DNA of 64,000 bases from Dryomyza anilis (taxonomy: Eukaryota; Arthropoda; Insecta; Diptera; Dryomyzidae), in the NCBI GenBank assembly GCA_951804985.1, contig OX638135.1, positions 40,524,617-40,588,616 on the forward strand. Direction: 5' to 3'. The number at the start of each line of letters is the position of its first letter. Positions within the stretch are counted from its first letter, which is position 1. The position numbers and the translations under genes were made by a program. Below the pieces are notes generated by a model. The model did no database searches, was not told the origin of the DNA, and saw only the letters and a program-made list of their open reading frames with translations. Positions 34,728 to 46,149 of this stretch are shown here, piece after piece.

Positions 34728-35827
34728 ATGTCGGATTTGGAACAATTACAGTTAGCATACGAAAATATACTAGGGCAAGTGGACAGGTTAACGGATAAAT
34801 TGTGAGCTCAAATTAGCCTTGAAGTAAATAATAAAGAACATTTACAATTAATAAAAAATAGAGTTAATAGCACAACGATTTTGTCTAAAGGTGAAGGAGT
34901 AGATGTCGTGCTTGAAGAATTAATATATTTCTTGGAACACAAAAGTGAGATTAAAATAAAAGATATAGAAGGCTGGAAAGGCGAAGTTCCAGAATTAACT
35001 AAAAAAAATAAACTATAAATTAGCAGAAAAATAGGAATTGTTAGACCACGCCTGCGGTATAGAGGCAGAAAACGAAAAATTAAGAGCATTGTTGAAACAT
35101 AAAGATATTTCTGATGAATCAGTAGCTAGGGCACTACGTCAACAACCTAGATTAGAATTCGAATCAGCCGAAGAAGCAAATAACAAAGTAAGGGAGTTGG
35201 ATTCAAAAATCAGATTTTAAGAGGCGGAAGTGAAATTAGCACACGAAACATCGTTATACCATAAGGAAGCTTTAAGAATAGAAGAAAATTTAGAAACCAT
35301 AACAACAAATAGAACAATAATTGAAATGCCTACAGACGATATTTCAAAATGCGTACGAAATCTGGTTCCGGTGTTCAAGGGCGAAGATTCACCGTTCCTA
35401 AAAACGGAGCTTCTTAGGTTTATAGACGGTTTTAAGGCAGCGAACCTTAAAATAAATGAAGAAAATGAAGAGGAATTCATGATATGTGTAAAACTGCGTC
35501 TTGATGGTGATGCATACGAATTAGTGAGGACCAAGAAAATCGATGATTTGGATGCGTTATTAGATTCCGTTCAATACAACATAAAACAAACATATCAAGG
35601 TGAAGGGAAAAATTTAAGGGCGTTTGCAAGGCAACTAGAAGTATTGCAGTGGAACGCAGACGACATACCCGATACAATGTATAAAAAGAAAAACCTGCCA
35701 ACGGACATTTTTAACACGGAACTATTAAATTCTGTGCTAACAGCATTTAAAGTTGGAGTGAGTGACCCGACTGTATAGATACTTCTGATGAGTAGCAAGG
35801 CAGATAACTTAAATGATTTATTAAAGG
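34728..35827 (+). pseudogene. Gag of the 297/17.6-like gypsy element
   Basis: Starts MSDLEQLQLAYENILGQVD at 34728, a helical N-terminus. There are stops at ~34803 and ~35017, a frameshift near 35030 and a stop at 35218. The capsid-like part runs from 35230 to 35778: VRNLVPVFKGEDSPFLKTEL, LRFIDGFKAANLKINEENEE, MICVKLRLDGDAYELVRTKK, NIKQTYQGEGKNLRAFARQL. It is cut at 35827, where duplication copy B starts. No pol follows. Length and motifs fit gypsy-type Gag capsids. Confidence 0.75.
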
Positions 35828-37071
35828 ATTGTCGCGTTTGACGGGTTTTTTTATATATGTTGTCGCGTAGACGGGTTCGGGTTTTTATAGTTTAATTTTT
35901 AGTTTTAAACTTTTGTCACGGAGACTGGTGTGTTTGGGTACGTACGTTCGGCAGAGTAAATCGTAACGAAATGACGATCTTGTACTTAAAACGACAAAAA
36001 CTCATTGCAGCGAGTATCGCTGCAACGTTCTACGTAAACAGACAGCATTTAATTGTATTGGCCCACAATAAATAGGTCACTCTGATCATACAAATAAATG
36101 CTGATTCAGTTATTTTAGCCTATAAGTCAATTAGTAATGCTGACTTAGTTATTTTAGCATGATGAAAGTACTCAATTTATTGTGAAATTATAAGAATAGT
36201 ATAAGAATTGTTTCCGATAAGCTGAAGTATCCGTAATAAGACCTAGTGTTAAGTATAAGTGTACAAACTTTCAAAACGCAAGGAAGTTAAAGTCAAAGAA
36301 GGACTTCAACTTACAAGGAAGTTAAAGTCAAAAAAGGACTTCAACATACAACATTTTAGCGCAGTCGGTATCTCAAACAACGCTCTCAGGGACCGAGAGA
36401 AGAAGGACGATAGAAGGAAGAAAAGGACTGTAAATTGCAGGATAAAATGGTGATTATTTAATTTTCCTTTTGAACTTTTTTTTGGTATAAATTTTTTTAT
36501 AAATAAATAAAGAATTAAAATTGAAGAATATATGAATAAGTAAAATATAATAATGAAAGATACTAATAATTAGTAATCTTTAAAAAAAAAATACGTGACT
36601 AACACCAGAAAATTAAAACAACTATTACAGTGTTTAATAAAGTAATAAACTCAAATTGAATAAATGAATATACAAATGAAAATTCAATAAATAACAAACG
36701 AAATAAAAATAAAATAGGAAATTTATTAAATGTTAAATTCAGTTAGTGTCTCAGCCGCGGTAGCTCAGTGGTTAGTGCGTTGGACTGCGAGCCGAAAGGT
36801 CCCCGGTTCAAGCCTGGATTGGGGCTAACAACATCTTTTCATAGAAACATTTTTTCTATACCGCGCCACCTCTCGTCAGTAAATGGCAAACCTACGAGAG
36901 TAAAAAATTGCCTATGAAAAGCTCTCACCCGCCTTTCGGATTCGGCAATAAACTGTAGGACCCACCACTTTGAGTACAAATATAACACGCACAGCTCAAA
37001 ATGGTGAGAGAGCTCGGCCTAAATTCTTATAGAGCTTGTAGTGCCAAACTATTATATTATTATTATAAATT
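35828..37071 (+). repeat. 1,244-bp segmental duplication, copy B
   Basis: Second copy of 33416-34659, offset 2,412 bp. It begins inside the gypsy gag region with the microhomology ATTGTC and stops exactly at the SINE tail, where unrelated minus-strand gypsy pol begins. It contains the LTR (to ~36355), PBS and SINE copy 4. Confidence 0.9.
36754..37066 (+). mobile_element. tRNA-derived SINE, copy 4
   Basis: Nearly identical to copy 3 because it was copied with the segmental duplication. The right-hand target duplication is absent here (AAATTTATTTCGG instead), confirming that the duplication breakpoint, not a new insertion, put it here. Confidence 0.88.
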
Positions 37072-37482
37072 TATTTCGGAAAAATACACCATTTTGCTGA
37101 GAATGCGATGGTTGAACGCAAATGTCAACGGTGTGTGATCCGTGTACAGAATAAAATCGCGATCTTCCAGTATGTGGCGGAAGTGTTTAACAGCGTTGTA
37201 TGCTGCAAGCAATTCTCGGTCATAGTACTGTATTTGATTTCAACAGGGCTCAGTTTGCGCGAAAAGAATGCAAGAGGTTGCCAGTCTCCGCAAACTTGTT
37301 GCTCTACGACGGCACCAATAGCAAGATTAGATGCGTCTACCTTAAGTGCGAGTGTAGCATCGCTTACTGGATGTGCAAGGAACGTGGCGTTTGCAATTTA
37401 TTGCTTGCATTGTTCGAATATCTCCTCCGCTATAGCTGTCCAAATAACTAGACTTTTGTCTTTCTTCACAGCACCATTCAAG
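37072..37482 (-). pseudogene. Gypsy pol, RT thumb/RNase H part (downstream of the hAT insertion)
   Basis: Minus-strand translation in several frames: NGAVKKDKSLVIWTA, VDASNLAIGAVVEQQ, WQPLAFFSRKLSPVEIKYST, DRELLAAYNAVKHFRHI and YTDHTPLTFAFN, the connection and RNase H of Ty3/gypsy pol. It joins in reading order to 39033-40175 once the hAT element and one copy of its TSD are taken out. It ends at the duplication breakpoint 37071. Frameshifts are present. Confidence 0.85.
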
Positions 37483-38095
37483 CAGTGTTGCCAACTTTTC
37501 AAAAGCAAAACGCACCAAATCGAGGCAAGAAACGTTTTTTAAGCAAAACCAACCGTTTTTATACATTTTTAAAATTTGTATACAGGATTGCTTCACAATG
37601 ACAAATAACGTAAACATATCACATTAGTATAATAATGTATTTTATTTTACTTGACAAACATGGCCATGAATATGTATTTCTTAACCCCTTCTTTTGGAAA
37701 ATAACGATTTTAGGTATTTAAAAATATTTTTATTGAGTGTATAAAAAAATGTTTTTTTTTGTTATTTTATATATTTATTTTTCTACGTAATTGAAGAAAA
37801 TTAATTTAATAAAACACAAAAGATTTTACATCGAATTTTATTTGCATTTACATTTAACTTTGAACTTACTTTAACAGTTAAACAATTAAGAACAACATTA
37901 TTCAGACAAAACCGAATTAAGTCTGCCATGTTTCGAAGCACTTAGAAATCTCGAATAATTCTTAAACTCAATCCGAGAAAAAATGTGATTCATTGTGGCG
38001 GTTGAAGTTTTTACTGTTTCTCGATTATTCTTAATTTAATTCGAACATATCGTCATTATACTATATAAACATACTTTTGCATCAGACGGTTTCTA

Positions 38096-38494
38096 CCCAA
38101 ATAACCACTTTGTGGCAACTTAAGTGATTGCCATTAAAATGTTTGTTCTAAATCATGCGTAATATACTTTTTTGCCACCCAATTGCCAGTCAAAAAGCCC
38201 CGGGGCGAGGCTTAGTTGCAACAAATTTTGATCCATTAAAATTTCGGTTCACCTATTGAACTGTAACTTTAACTTGAACTGTAATTTATAAAAATAAAAA
38301 GATCCTGCCATTAACGTGAATGTTTGACCTCTAATAAAAAATATGCATGGCATAATAATAGGAGTCTTACGAACAGAGTTTTGAAAAAATTACAACTCGA
38401 ATTTAACAAACGATTCCCTGGTGTCAGAGGTAACTTAAAAGGCACACATATGCCACAATAGTTTGTGGTAATTGTCGAGCCGTGGTTGCTTGGG
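38096..38494. mobile_element. 399-bp MITE nested in the hAT element
   Basis: Ends CCCAAATAACCAC and GTGGTTGCTTGGG form an 11/13 inverted repeat flanked by TA on both sides. Inner parts also contain inverted TTGTGGCA / TGCCACAA. TA duplication suggests the Tc1/mariner superfamily. Tentative. Confidence 0.5.
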
Positions 38495-38767
38495 TAATCT
38501 ATGAATTGGCATACATTAATGATAACATGGTATTTAAATGGTTTTAATTTTTATAGTATTAACAAAAATATAATTAAAAATAAGTTTTTGTAAAAATTGA
38601 ATTGGCGAGTGCATATTTAAGAAAATGCTTTTATTATTTTATTTAAATACTAAGTTAAAGATTTAAACGAATAGAAAACATAACGAAATGCACTAAATCC
38701 TGAAATCGATTAGGTCCGAATCCTTCTTTATACAATCGAATAATTAGCAACTTCGTTCCAAAAACCT

Positions 38768-38830
38768 AAAAGGGCTCTCCCAAACATAATTTTGCAGGCA
38801 TTAACATGTATGTTTGGAATTTTATGTGTT
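38768..38830 (+). repeat. Dispersed repeat GGGCTCTCCCAAACATAATT...
   Basis: About 60 bp nearly identical to 44081-44142 (GGGCTCTCCC, TTTTGCAGGCATTAACATG, TATGTTTGGA). The first third also occurs reverse-complemented at 1040-1064, next to SINE copy 1. Confidence 0.7.
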
Positions 38831-39032
38831 ACTGTTCAAGGAAAAGTTATACAATATAAAAAGTATAATTTCGATTAAATTTGAAAAAAAAAACGCTAAA
38901 TTATAAAAACACTCTGTGTCGAAACTAAAAACCCACCAAAAAAACCCACTGTCCACCGTACAAATTTTTTTCGCGTTTTATTTTTTAAAACCCACCAGAT
39001 TTAGCGGGAAATCCACCAAGTTGGCATCACTG

Positions 39033-40175
39033 CTTTCAAGTACTCGTTAAGCGGAGCATGATATTGCGCAGCATGTGGTAGGAAACGCCGGTAGAAATGG
39101 AGCATGCAGGTGAAACGACGAAGTTCTGAAATCGTTTTTGGTTTCGGGTACTCGCATATCGCTGCAATACGTGCACTACCATGAGGCGTAATGTGAAAGC
39201 CTAGGAAATCGATGTCGTGTGCACCAAACTGACATTTAGCTGGATTAATGACTATTCCGAATATGCGCAGACGTTCGAAAACTGCTTTCACGTTCTGCAG
39301 ATGTTGTTCTTCGCTATATGACGCAATCAATACGTCGTCTATATAAACGAATATGAAAACCATATCGCGACAGATGTCATCCATCAATCGCTGAAAACGC
39401 AGCGTTCCTCAAACCAAATGGCATTTTTAAAAACTCGAAAAGACCAAACGGGGTAATAATTGCCGTCTTTTTGATGTCAGCCGGGTTCAAGCTCACCTGG
39501 TGATAAGCCCGAATCAAATCCAATTTGGAAAAGAATTTTCGCTCATGGAGACAGTGAATGTAATCCGTTATAAATGGTATCGGATACCGATCAGAAACGG
39601 TTATCTTGTTCAGGAATCGGTAATCTCCGCATGGTCTCCAATCGCCATTCGCTTTAGGAACCATATGCAGCGGATTTGACCATTTGCTTTTTGACGGACG
39701 TAATATTTAATGGTCCACAATGAATTTGAATTCTTGTTTCGCAATGGCCAAGCGTTTGGATCGAGAGGTCTTACCTTAGCTCGCACGGGAGGGCCTGTAG
39801 TCTCGATGTGATGATATACTCCGTGAGATTTCTTGGTGAACGATAGAGCAGCGTTGTGTATTTCTGGAAACTCTTCCAGAATCTTTTGATATGCGCTGTG
39901 GTCCTTGATGATCGTTGTAATTCCCTGCGATGGATCTTTTGAAATTGTTGCTGGTACTGACAAAAGCGTAGTTCCATCGACAAGTCTTCGATTCTTGAGG
40001 TTCTATCTGCCTTGATATTCGTTCGAGCGGCGATGTCGTCACTGTGGTTGCGACGCTGGCGATTTTCGCTGTACGTGCCATGTTCATTATTTTTTCCGCT
40101 TGCGTGGCAAGCTTGTTGAAGTCCGCTTGTTCGCTGATGGTCAGTATGGCGCCCATTTTTAGGTGATTCGCCTCA
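39033..40175 (-). pseudogene. Gypsy gag end and pol (RT), with internal deletion
   Basis: Reading on the minus strand: Gag C-terminus (GAILTISEQADFNKLATQAE, ~40156-40090) is fused by deletion to the protease-RT linker (PSQGITTIIKDHSAYQKIL, GVYHHIETTGPPVRAKVRPL). Zinc knuckle and protease are lost. RT follows: [19 protein letters not shown] (~39655), [50 protein letters not shown], catalytic FVYIDDVLIASYSEEQH (~39330) and FGAHDIDFLGFHITPHG. Continues at 37482 beyond the hAT insertion. Frameshifts near 39390 and 39640. The motifs resemble the 17.3-kb gypsy copy and may be the same lineage. Confidence 0.88.
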
Positions 40176-42305
40176 TTTTTTTGTTGAACATTTTGAATTC
40201 GCCGTAACGCAAAATGTCCAAAAATAGGTAGTTAAAGGCAAATTTAGCAATATAAATCAAAAATACCATCAATTTTATCATTTCATTAACAAAAATAAAC
40301 ACCTATTCAAGTACCATATGAAAAAAAGGAATTTTTTGAAACTTTAAAAAATCGCTTAAAATGCAAGACCCCATAGCAATTTTTGGATATGTTAAAGACT
40401 ATGGACCAATCTAACTTTTATTACGATAAAAGCACACAAAAAAATCAGGATAGGTCATGGTGAAAATTACATTTAAATATGAACCATTTTTCAGATTTAT
40501 TATGGGAAAAATATATTTCTTGAAACTTGAAAAAAACGGTTAAAATGAAAAACCCTATCGCAATTTTTATATGTTCAAGACTATGATCAATCTAACTTTC
40601 ATTTTGAAAAATCGTAGCAGCCCATAAAAAAATCAGGATAGGTCATGGTGAAAAATGCATTTATGAACCATTTTAAATATGAACCATTTTTCAGATTCAA
40701 TATGGAAAAAATGCATTTCTTGAAACTTGAAAACAACGCTTAAAATAAAAAACCCCATCGCAATTATTAGATCTGTTAAAGATTATGACCAATCTAACTT
40801 TTATTTCGAAAAACCGCACCAACCCACAAAAAAATGAGGATAGGTCATGGTGAAAAATGCATTTAAATATGAGTCATTTTTCAGATTCAATATGGGAAAA
40901 ATGCATTTCTTGAAACTTGAAAAAAATGAAAAACCCATCGCAATTTTTGGTTATGTTAAAGATTATGGAACAATGTAACTTTTATTACGAAAAATCGTAC
41001 CATCCCACAAAAAAATCAGGATCGGTCATGGTGAAAAATGCATTTAAATATGAGTCATTTTCAGATTCAATATGGGAAAAATGCATTTCTTGAAACTTGA
41101 AAAAAATGAAAAACCCATCGCAATTTTTGGTTATGTTAAAGATTATGGAACAATGTAACTTTTATTACGAAAAATCGTAGCAGCCCATAAAAAATCAGGA
41201 AAGGTCATGGTGAAAAATGTATTTAAATATTAGTCATTTTTCAGATTCAATATGGGAAAAATGCATTTCTTGAAACTTGAAAAAAATGAAAAACCCATCG
41301 CAATTTTTGGTTATGTTAAAGATTATGGAACAATGTAACTTTTATTACGAAAAATCGTAGCAGCCCATAAAAAATCAGGATAGGTCATGGTGAAAAATGC
41401 ATTTAAATATTAGTCATTTTTCAGATTCAATATGGGAAAAATGCATTTCTTGAAACTTGAAAAAAATGAAAAACCCATCGCAATTTTTGGTTATGTTAAA
41501 GATTATGGAACAATGTAACTTTTATTACGAAAAATCGTACCAGCTCACAAAAAAATCAAGATAGGTCATGGTGAAAAATGCATTTAAATATGAGCAATTT
41601 TTCAGATTCAATATGGAAAAAATTCATTTATTGAAATTTGAAAAAATTAGAAATAGGACGTTGGACATATAATGTGATTATTACACTTAAATGGGTATTT
41701 CAAAAAAAAAAATTATATATTTGAAGATCATAAATTATATAACGTAAATGGATTTTGAATATGTGACATTTTAATGAAAAATTGTTAATTCTTCTATTTT
41801 TTTAAAAAATACCAGTCCACATTTTATTTTAATTCCTTCATGTTTAAAATTGATGTTAAAAATATGTTCAGAAATTTTAATTTATATAATTTCAAATATT
41901 TTTCATTATAAAGCCTCGAATACATGATAAAGAAATTTAAAAAAATCTATATAGTGTTTACACAACTCTATGAGATTTTTTCTCTATCTCTAGCTATTTG
42001 CTCTATAGTGTAATCTCGCCTGAACGGGCAAATTTGAGCTTACCGATTATATATTCACCTTGAATTTTTATTTTTAATTAAAGACTTTACTCTGTGAGAA
42101 CACCCTGTGGAGCGCCGTTTTGTAAGATCACCATATAAAGGTTCGTGTATTTACTATATATAGAGTTTGGATAATAACAAATGTCGTAAGCATTTCGCAT
42201 AAAGCATATTGTAGATGGCGCTTTTGGGAGTGGATGTACTATAATAAAAGTAATAATTTATGATTTAATAGTTTATATTTACAATAATACGACTGTACAT
42301 ATCAA
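40176..42305 (+). mobile_element. Unclassified element with internal ~180-bp tandem array, copy 1
   Basis: Defined by a second, inverted copy at 59293-60110. The shared right part (41640-42305) includes GTAATCTCGCCTGAACGGGC, TGAGAACACCCTGTGGAGCG, AGCATATTGTAGATGGCGCT and the end CGACTGTACATATCAACT. The left part holds the tandem array. No open frame. Internal tandem repeats are common in Helentron-type and some TIR elements; the superfamily is unknown. The left edge abuts the gypsy gag remnant. Confidence 0.6.
40440..41640 (+). repeat. ~180-bp tandem repeat, about 7 units
   Basis: The marker AATCAGGATAGGTCATGG recurs at about 40443, 40631, 40833 (AATGAGG), 41014, 41193, 41373 and 41554. Spacing is 188, 202, 181, 179, 180 and 181. 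Each unit also has ATGCATTTCTTGAAACTTGA and AACTTTTATTACGAAAAATC. The last four units are the most alike, as expected from recent expansion. Confidence 0.9.
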
Positions 42306-42312
42306 CTAGAGT

Positions 42313-42500
42313 TCTCGATTACCCGGGATACCCGGGTAATACCCGGGTAGTTCGAATACTCGAAAAACCCGGGTATTAAATGCTCGAGCTACCCGGGTAG
42401 TTTGCAAAACCCGGGTAGTTTGTTCGTTCGTTTGTTCGAGCTATTCGAGTAGCTCGATTGCTCGTTCGTTGTTCGAGCTACTCGAATAACTCGTTCGTTC
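42313..42500. repeat. ACCCGGGTA palindrome cluster and TTCG-rich tail
   Basis: The perfect palindrome TACCCGGGTA or close variants occur six times in ~110 bp (42323-42420). These are interleaved with TTCGAATACTCGA and GAGCTACTCGA palindromes, then (TTCG)n-like sequence to ~42500. No gene. Confidence 0.8.
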
Positions 42501-42671
42501 GTTTGTTCGATTGACGATTGCTCATTTGATCGCTTGTTAATTTGTATGTCCGCTCGTTTGCTTGATATGGGAGTTGGTCGGATGTGGTTGGAAAATGTGG
42601 TTGGACAAAAGTGGGCGGGCAAAAATGGGCGGAAAGTATAAAAAAAAGCCGAACAAATTTTTATTTCAGAA

Positions 42672-43970
42672 ATCGGTAGCAGCCATCGTGGGAATCGAAT
42701 GGTACCACTCTCGGTGGTCCATGACCCCCAAAAGGGGGTCATAAACCACTTTTTGTCCAACATTTTTTTATTGCGGAAATAGATAGCGAACCTCTTTAGA
42801 AGACTAATGGTACCCTTTGGAGTGGTTCATGACCCCCAAAAGGGAAATCGATAGCGGACATCATTAGAAGGCTAATGGTACCCTTTGGAGTGATCCATGA
42901 CCCCCAAAAGGGGGTCACCCATTTATGACCCAAAATTTTTTATTTCGGAAATCGATAGCGGACTTCATAAAAGGTTAATGGTACCCTTTGGAGTGGTCCA
43001 TGACCCCCAACAGGGGGTCAAAAACCCATTTATGACCAAAAAAAATTGGAGTGGACCATGACCCCCAAAAGGGGCCAAGAACCCATTTATGACCCAAACA
43101 TTTCTATTTCGGAAATCGATAGCGGACATCATTAGAAGGCTAATGGTACCCTTTGGAGTGGACCTTGACCCCCAAAAAGGGTCAAGAACCCATTTATGAC
43201 CCGACATTTTTGATTTCGGAAATCAATAGCGGACATCATTAGAAGGATAATGGTACCCTTTGGAGCGGACCATGACCCCCCCAAAAGGGGTCAAGAACCC
43301 ATTTATGACCCAAACATTTTTATTTCGGAAATCGATAGCGGACATCATTAGATCGATCATCCCAGATCAATTGCATAAAGTTATTCTGTATTTAATAGAG
43401 TAAATTTAATTTTGTGCCATTTTGACCGTAATTTATATATATATAACCATTCATATCAAAAAATATATCTAGGCTATGCACAACAATCCTTTTTCTTTCA
43501 TTTATGTAATGTTCAATGGGTACCATTCCGCTATCGATTTCCGAAATAAAAATTTTTAGGTCATAAATGGGTTTTTGACCCCTTTTTGGGGGTCTTGGAC
43601 CACTCCGAAGGCTACCATTAGCCTTCTAATGATGTCCGCTATCGATTTCCGAATTAAAATTTTTTGGGTCATAAATGGGTTTTTGACCCCTTTTTGGGGG
43701 TCTTGGACCACTCCGAAGGCTACCATTAGCCTTCTAATGATGTCCGCTATCGATTTCCGAATTAAAATTTTTTGGGTCATAAATGGATTTTTGACCCCCT
43801 TTTGGGGGTCATGAACCACTCCAAAGGGTACCATTAGTCTTCTAATGAGGTTCGCTATTCATTTCCGCAATACAAAAATGTTGGACAAAAAGTGGTTTTT
43901 GACCCCCTTTTGGGGGTCATGGACCACCGAGAGTGGTACCATTCGATTTCCCACGATGGCTGCTACCGAT
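42672..43970. mobile_element. Foldback element built of ~120-130-bp repeats
   Basis: The outer inverted ends are exact (ATCGGTAGCAGCCATCGTGG at 42672, inverse complement to 43970). The left arm (to ~43355) holds about six units of GGTACCCTTTGGAGTGG, CCATGACCCCCAAAAGGGGG, AACCCATTTATGACC and CGGAAATCGATAGCGGACAT. The right arm (43515-43970) holds the same units inverted. Each unit contains its own GACCCCCAAAAGGGGGTC palindrome. The ~155-bp loop (43356-43514) is unrelated. The frames of ~80-90 codons across it arise from the repeats. TSD not found. Confidence 0.85.
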
Positions 43971-45142
43971 CGCTTGAGAAAACTATTATACTCTATTCGG
44001 GAAATATATTCGCCATAAAAAATTAGGTGGGGTTCTTAAATAACGAAATCGCCGTAGATGTCCTGCACGCTGCAAAAAAAGGGCTCTCCCAAACATAATT
44101 TTGCAGGCATTAACATGTATGTTTGGATTTTTATGTAAACATAATATATAATAGACTGATAAATCATTTGTAAACAGGGTTGTATTGAGACTTGAACAGT
44201 GTTGTAATGAGCTCTGACTTACATTATAATATCCCGGAAACATTTTAATGTTGCCCCTTAAAATGGAGTATGTTCTAATGGAAACATAATAATTACTACA
44301 TCCAAATAAAATAAATATTTGAACCGAAACATAAATATGTTCTAAATAAAACATGATTTTGAACGACCTGAATTTAAATATGTTTCCAGTGAAACATATC
44401 AGTTGTTTCAGTTCAAAAAGTGGTATGTGTGCATAGAAACATATTTAAATATTTTTGGAAAGATATCCTGAATCCTTGTTTTTATTAATTTTTATTAAAA
44501 ATCTTTAAACATGCACAGTGGTAATTTATAATAATTGAATATACAAATTTTTAAATCATAAATAATTAATTCGTTTAAAACTGCAAGTACAAGTGATAGC
44601 ATCAATGCACAATTGCACCAGCAGACGCTAAACCAGACGATTCAGGCTCGATTTATATATGGTACAGTTACATTTGATCTCAGGTATAGCACATAGCGTG
44701 GGCAAGGAATTCAGGGAGGCTTTTGTAAAAAACATGCCAAATTCTGTTTGAAAATCGAAACACAGATTTTTATTTGTGTTTTTTCACATTAGTTTCAGAA
44801 ATTATATACTGCACTATATTATACTCTGTTACTATTTGTACTTTTTGTAACACAATTGATATATTTATTTAAATTATTACCGACGCGAACACGTTTTCTC
44901 AACAAACAACAAAAGAAACGTACGCAGAAAATGCCGATCATCGAGTGTGAACTTCGTATACAAGAAGAATATGGCAAGAATACTTTTATTTACATCTAAT
45001 TTAATTTTTTTTGTTTCTTTTCAAACATCAGTATGTTTAAAAGGACCAATGCATATTTTTTTTTTTTACAAATTAACCAACGCTCAGGGTATGCCCCCTA
45101 TACATGCAAAGCACAGTGTTGATCCTAAGAAGAGACGATAGC
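43971..45142. other. Non-coding stretch with one dispersed repeat
   Basis: 44081-44142 is the second copy of the GGGCTCTCCC repeat seen at 38768. Variants of GAAACATAT(T/A) recur around 44290-44460. Otherwise nothing recognised. Confidence 0.4.
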
Positions 45143-45565
45143 TTAAAAGGAGGGGGGAAAGATAGAGTAGTATCGGCGAATGTTTGTTTTGAACTTGCCA
45201 ATATCAAAAATGTCGGGAAAAACGGACGCAGGGAGATTGTTCCACAAACGAATCGTGCGACTGAAGAACGAATTATCTCTATAATGCGTGGTTCTATTGA
45301 GAGCCGAGTGGACTAAGAAGGGGTGGGCTTGGTTTGACGCTCGAGTAGAACGAGAGAACACACGACCTGGTGGAATCAGGCCATGCATTTCTCTCGAAAA
45401 CTTGCCGTTGTAATACCTATAAAACAGGCTTACACACCCAACGGTCCTTCGGTGCTCAAGAGTACCAATAGACGATGAAATATTTTCATCCCCTATTAAA
45501 TCCCAATATGCAATTGCACTTAATATTGACTTTGCGAATGCTTTGAAATCAATCATTACTTTCAA
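45143..45565 (-). pseudogene. C-terminal part of a Jockey/CR1-like LINE reverse transcriptase
   Basis: 140 codons open on the minus strand. GTLEHRRTVGCVSLFYRYYN, REMHGLIPPGRVFSRSTRA and SFFSRTIRLWNNLPASVFPD, then FDIGKFKTNIRRYY, match the conserved C-terminal tail of insect LINE ORF2 (EHRR..A....FYRYY.G.CS.E; R..RLWN.LP..VFP). The RT catalytic core is not adjacent. It could belong to the same LINE as the endonuclease fragment at 46480-47135, which lies upstream in sense direction. Confidence 0.8.
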
Positions 45566-46149
45566 ATCGTAGGGTTGAGGTTAATGTTTGAAACACCTTT
45601 AACCTAAATTTAAGAATCATAGCTTTTCAATAAGAACTGGTAGCTTAACCTTAACTTGAAAATTCACTTATATTCAAGTCAATATTAACACTAATTCTTA
45701 GATTGATATCAACGTTTACTTCAAATCAAAATTTAGCCTTATTTTGAACTCGATATCAAATTAAAATACATTTAGATTTTTTTCTTTTAAATATTGACTT
45801 AATCCTGCAAAATAATTAAAAAAAGGGGATCCTCATATAGGACAACAAAAAGGGCATTTTTCAATTCATCATCCCGTTATATGTCATCCAATAAATATCG
45901 TACAATCCCGAGCGCCAAGACAATTTCAGAAAATCGATGCCAGTATCCAAAATGTGGTAGACGTGTTTTTCTAAGCTTGTATGTTTCAAGCTGTCGAATA
46001 TAATTCTGTAGCCTATTCAAGTTTGCGGGGGCGGTCGGTATATTGTTTTAAATATTCACAGAAGTCCAAACACTAATAGATTTCGGTAAGCTATTAGATT
46101 TGGATGCGCGTTGTTATGTTATATTTTTTGTCATATTATTGCAATCATA
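45566..46149. other. A/T-rich stretch, no gene recognised
   Basis: 45590-45770 has irregular repeats of TTAACCTTAACTTGAA and GATATCAA. The LINE RT domain expected here is absent. Confidence 0.4.

Larger units (their letters stand above)
37483..39032. mobile_element. Non-autonomous hAT-type transposon, 1,550 bp
   Basis: TIRs CAGTGTTGCCAACTT (left) and CAGTGATGCCAACTT (right, inverted), 14/15 identical. The 8-bp target duplication is CATTCAAG (37475-37482) / CTTTCAAG (39033-39040), 7/8. CAGTG ends with an 8-bp TSD are diagnostic of hAT. It interrupts gypsy pol exactly between LNEYL and NGAV. No transposase frame; the interior is A/T-rich and holds another MITE (38096-38494) and a dispersed repeat at ~38768-38830. 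Confidence 0.85.

Noticed and set aside
35828..36355. 3' LTR of the 297/17.6-like element
   Set aside because: The repeat also carries part of the BEL LTR upstream and the PBS, leader and SINE downstream, so it is a segmental duplication and not a true 3' LTR.
42965..43834. Frames of 79-92 codons (GVVHDPQKGVKNP-type repeats)
   Set aside because: Translations of the foldback repeat units; equivalent frames occur in both orientations.
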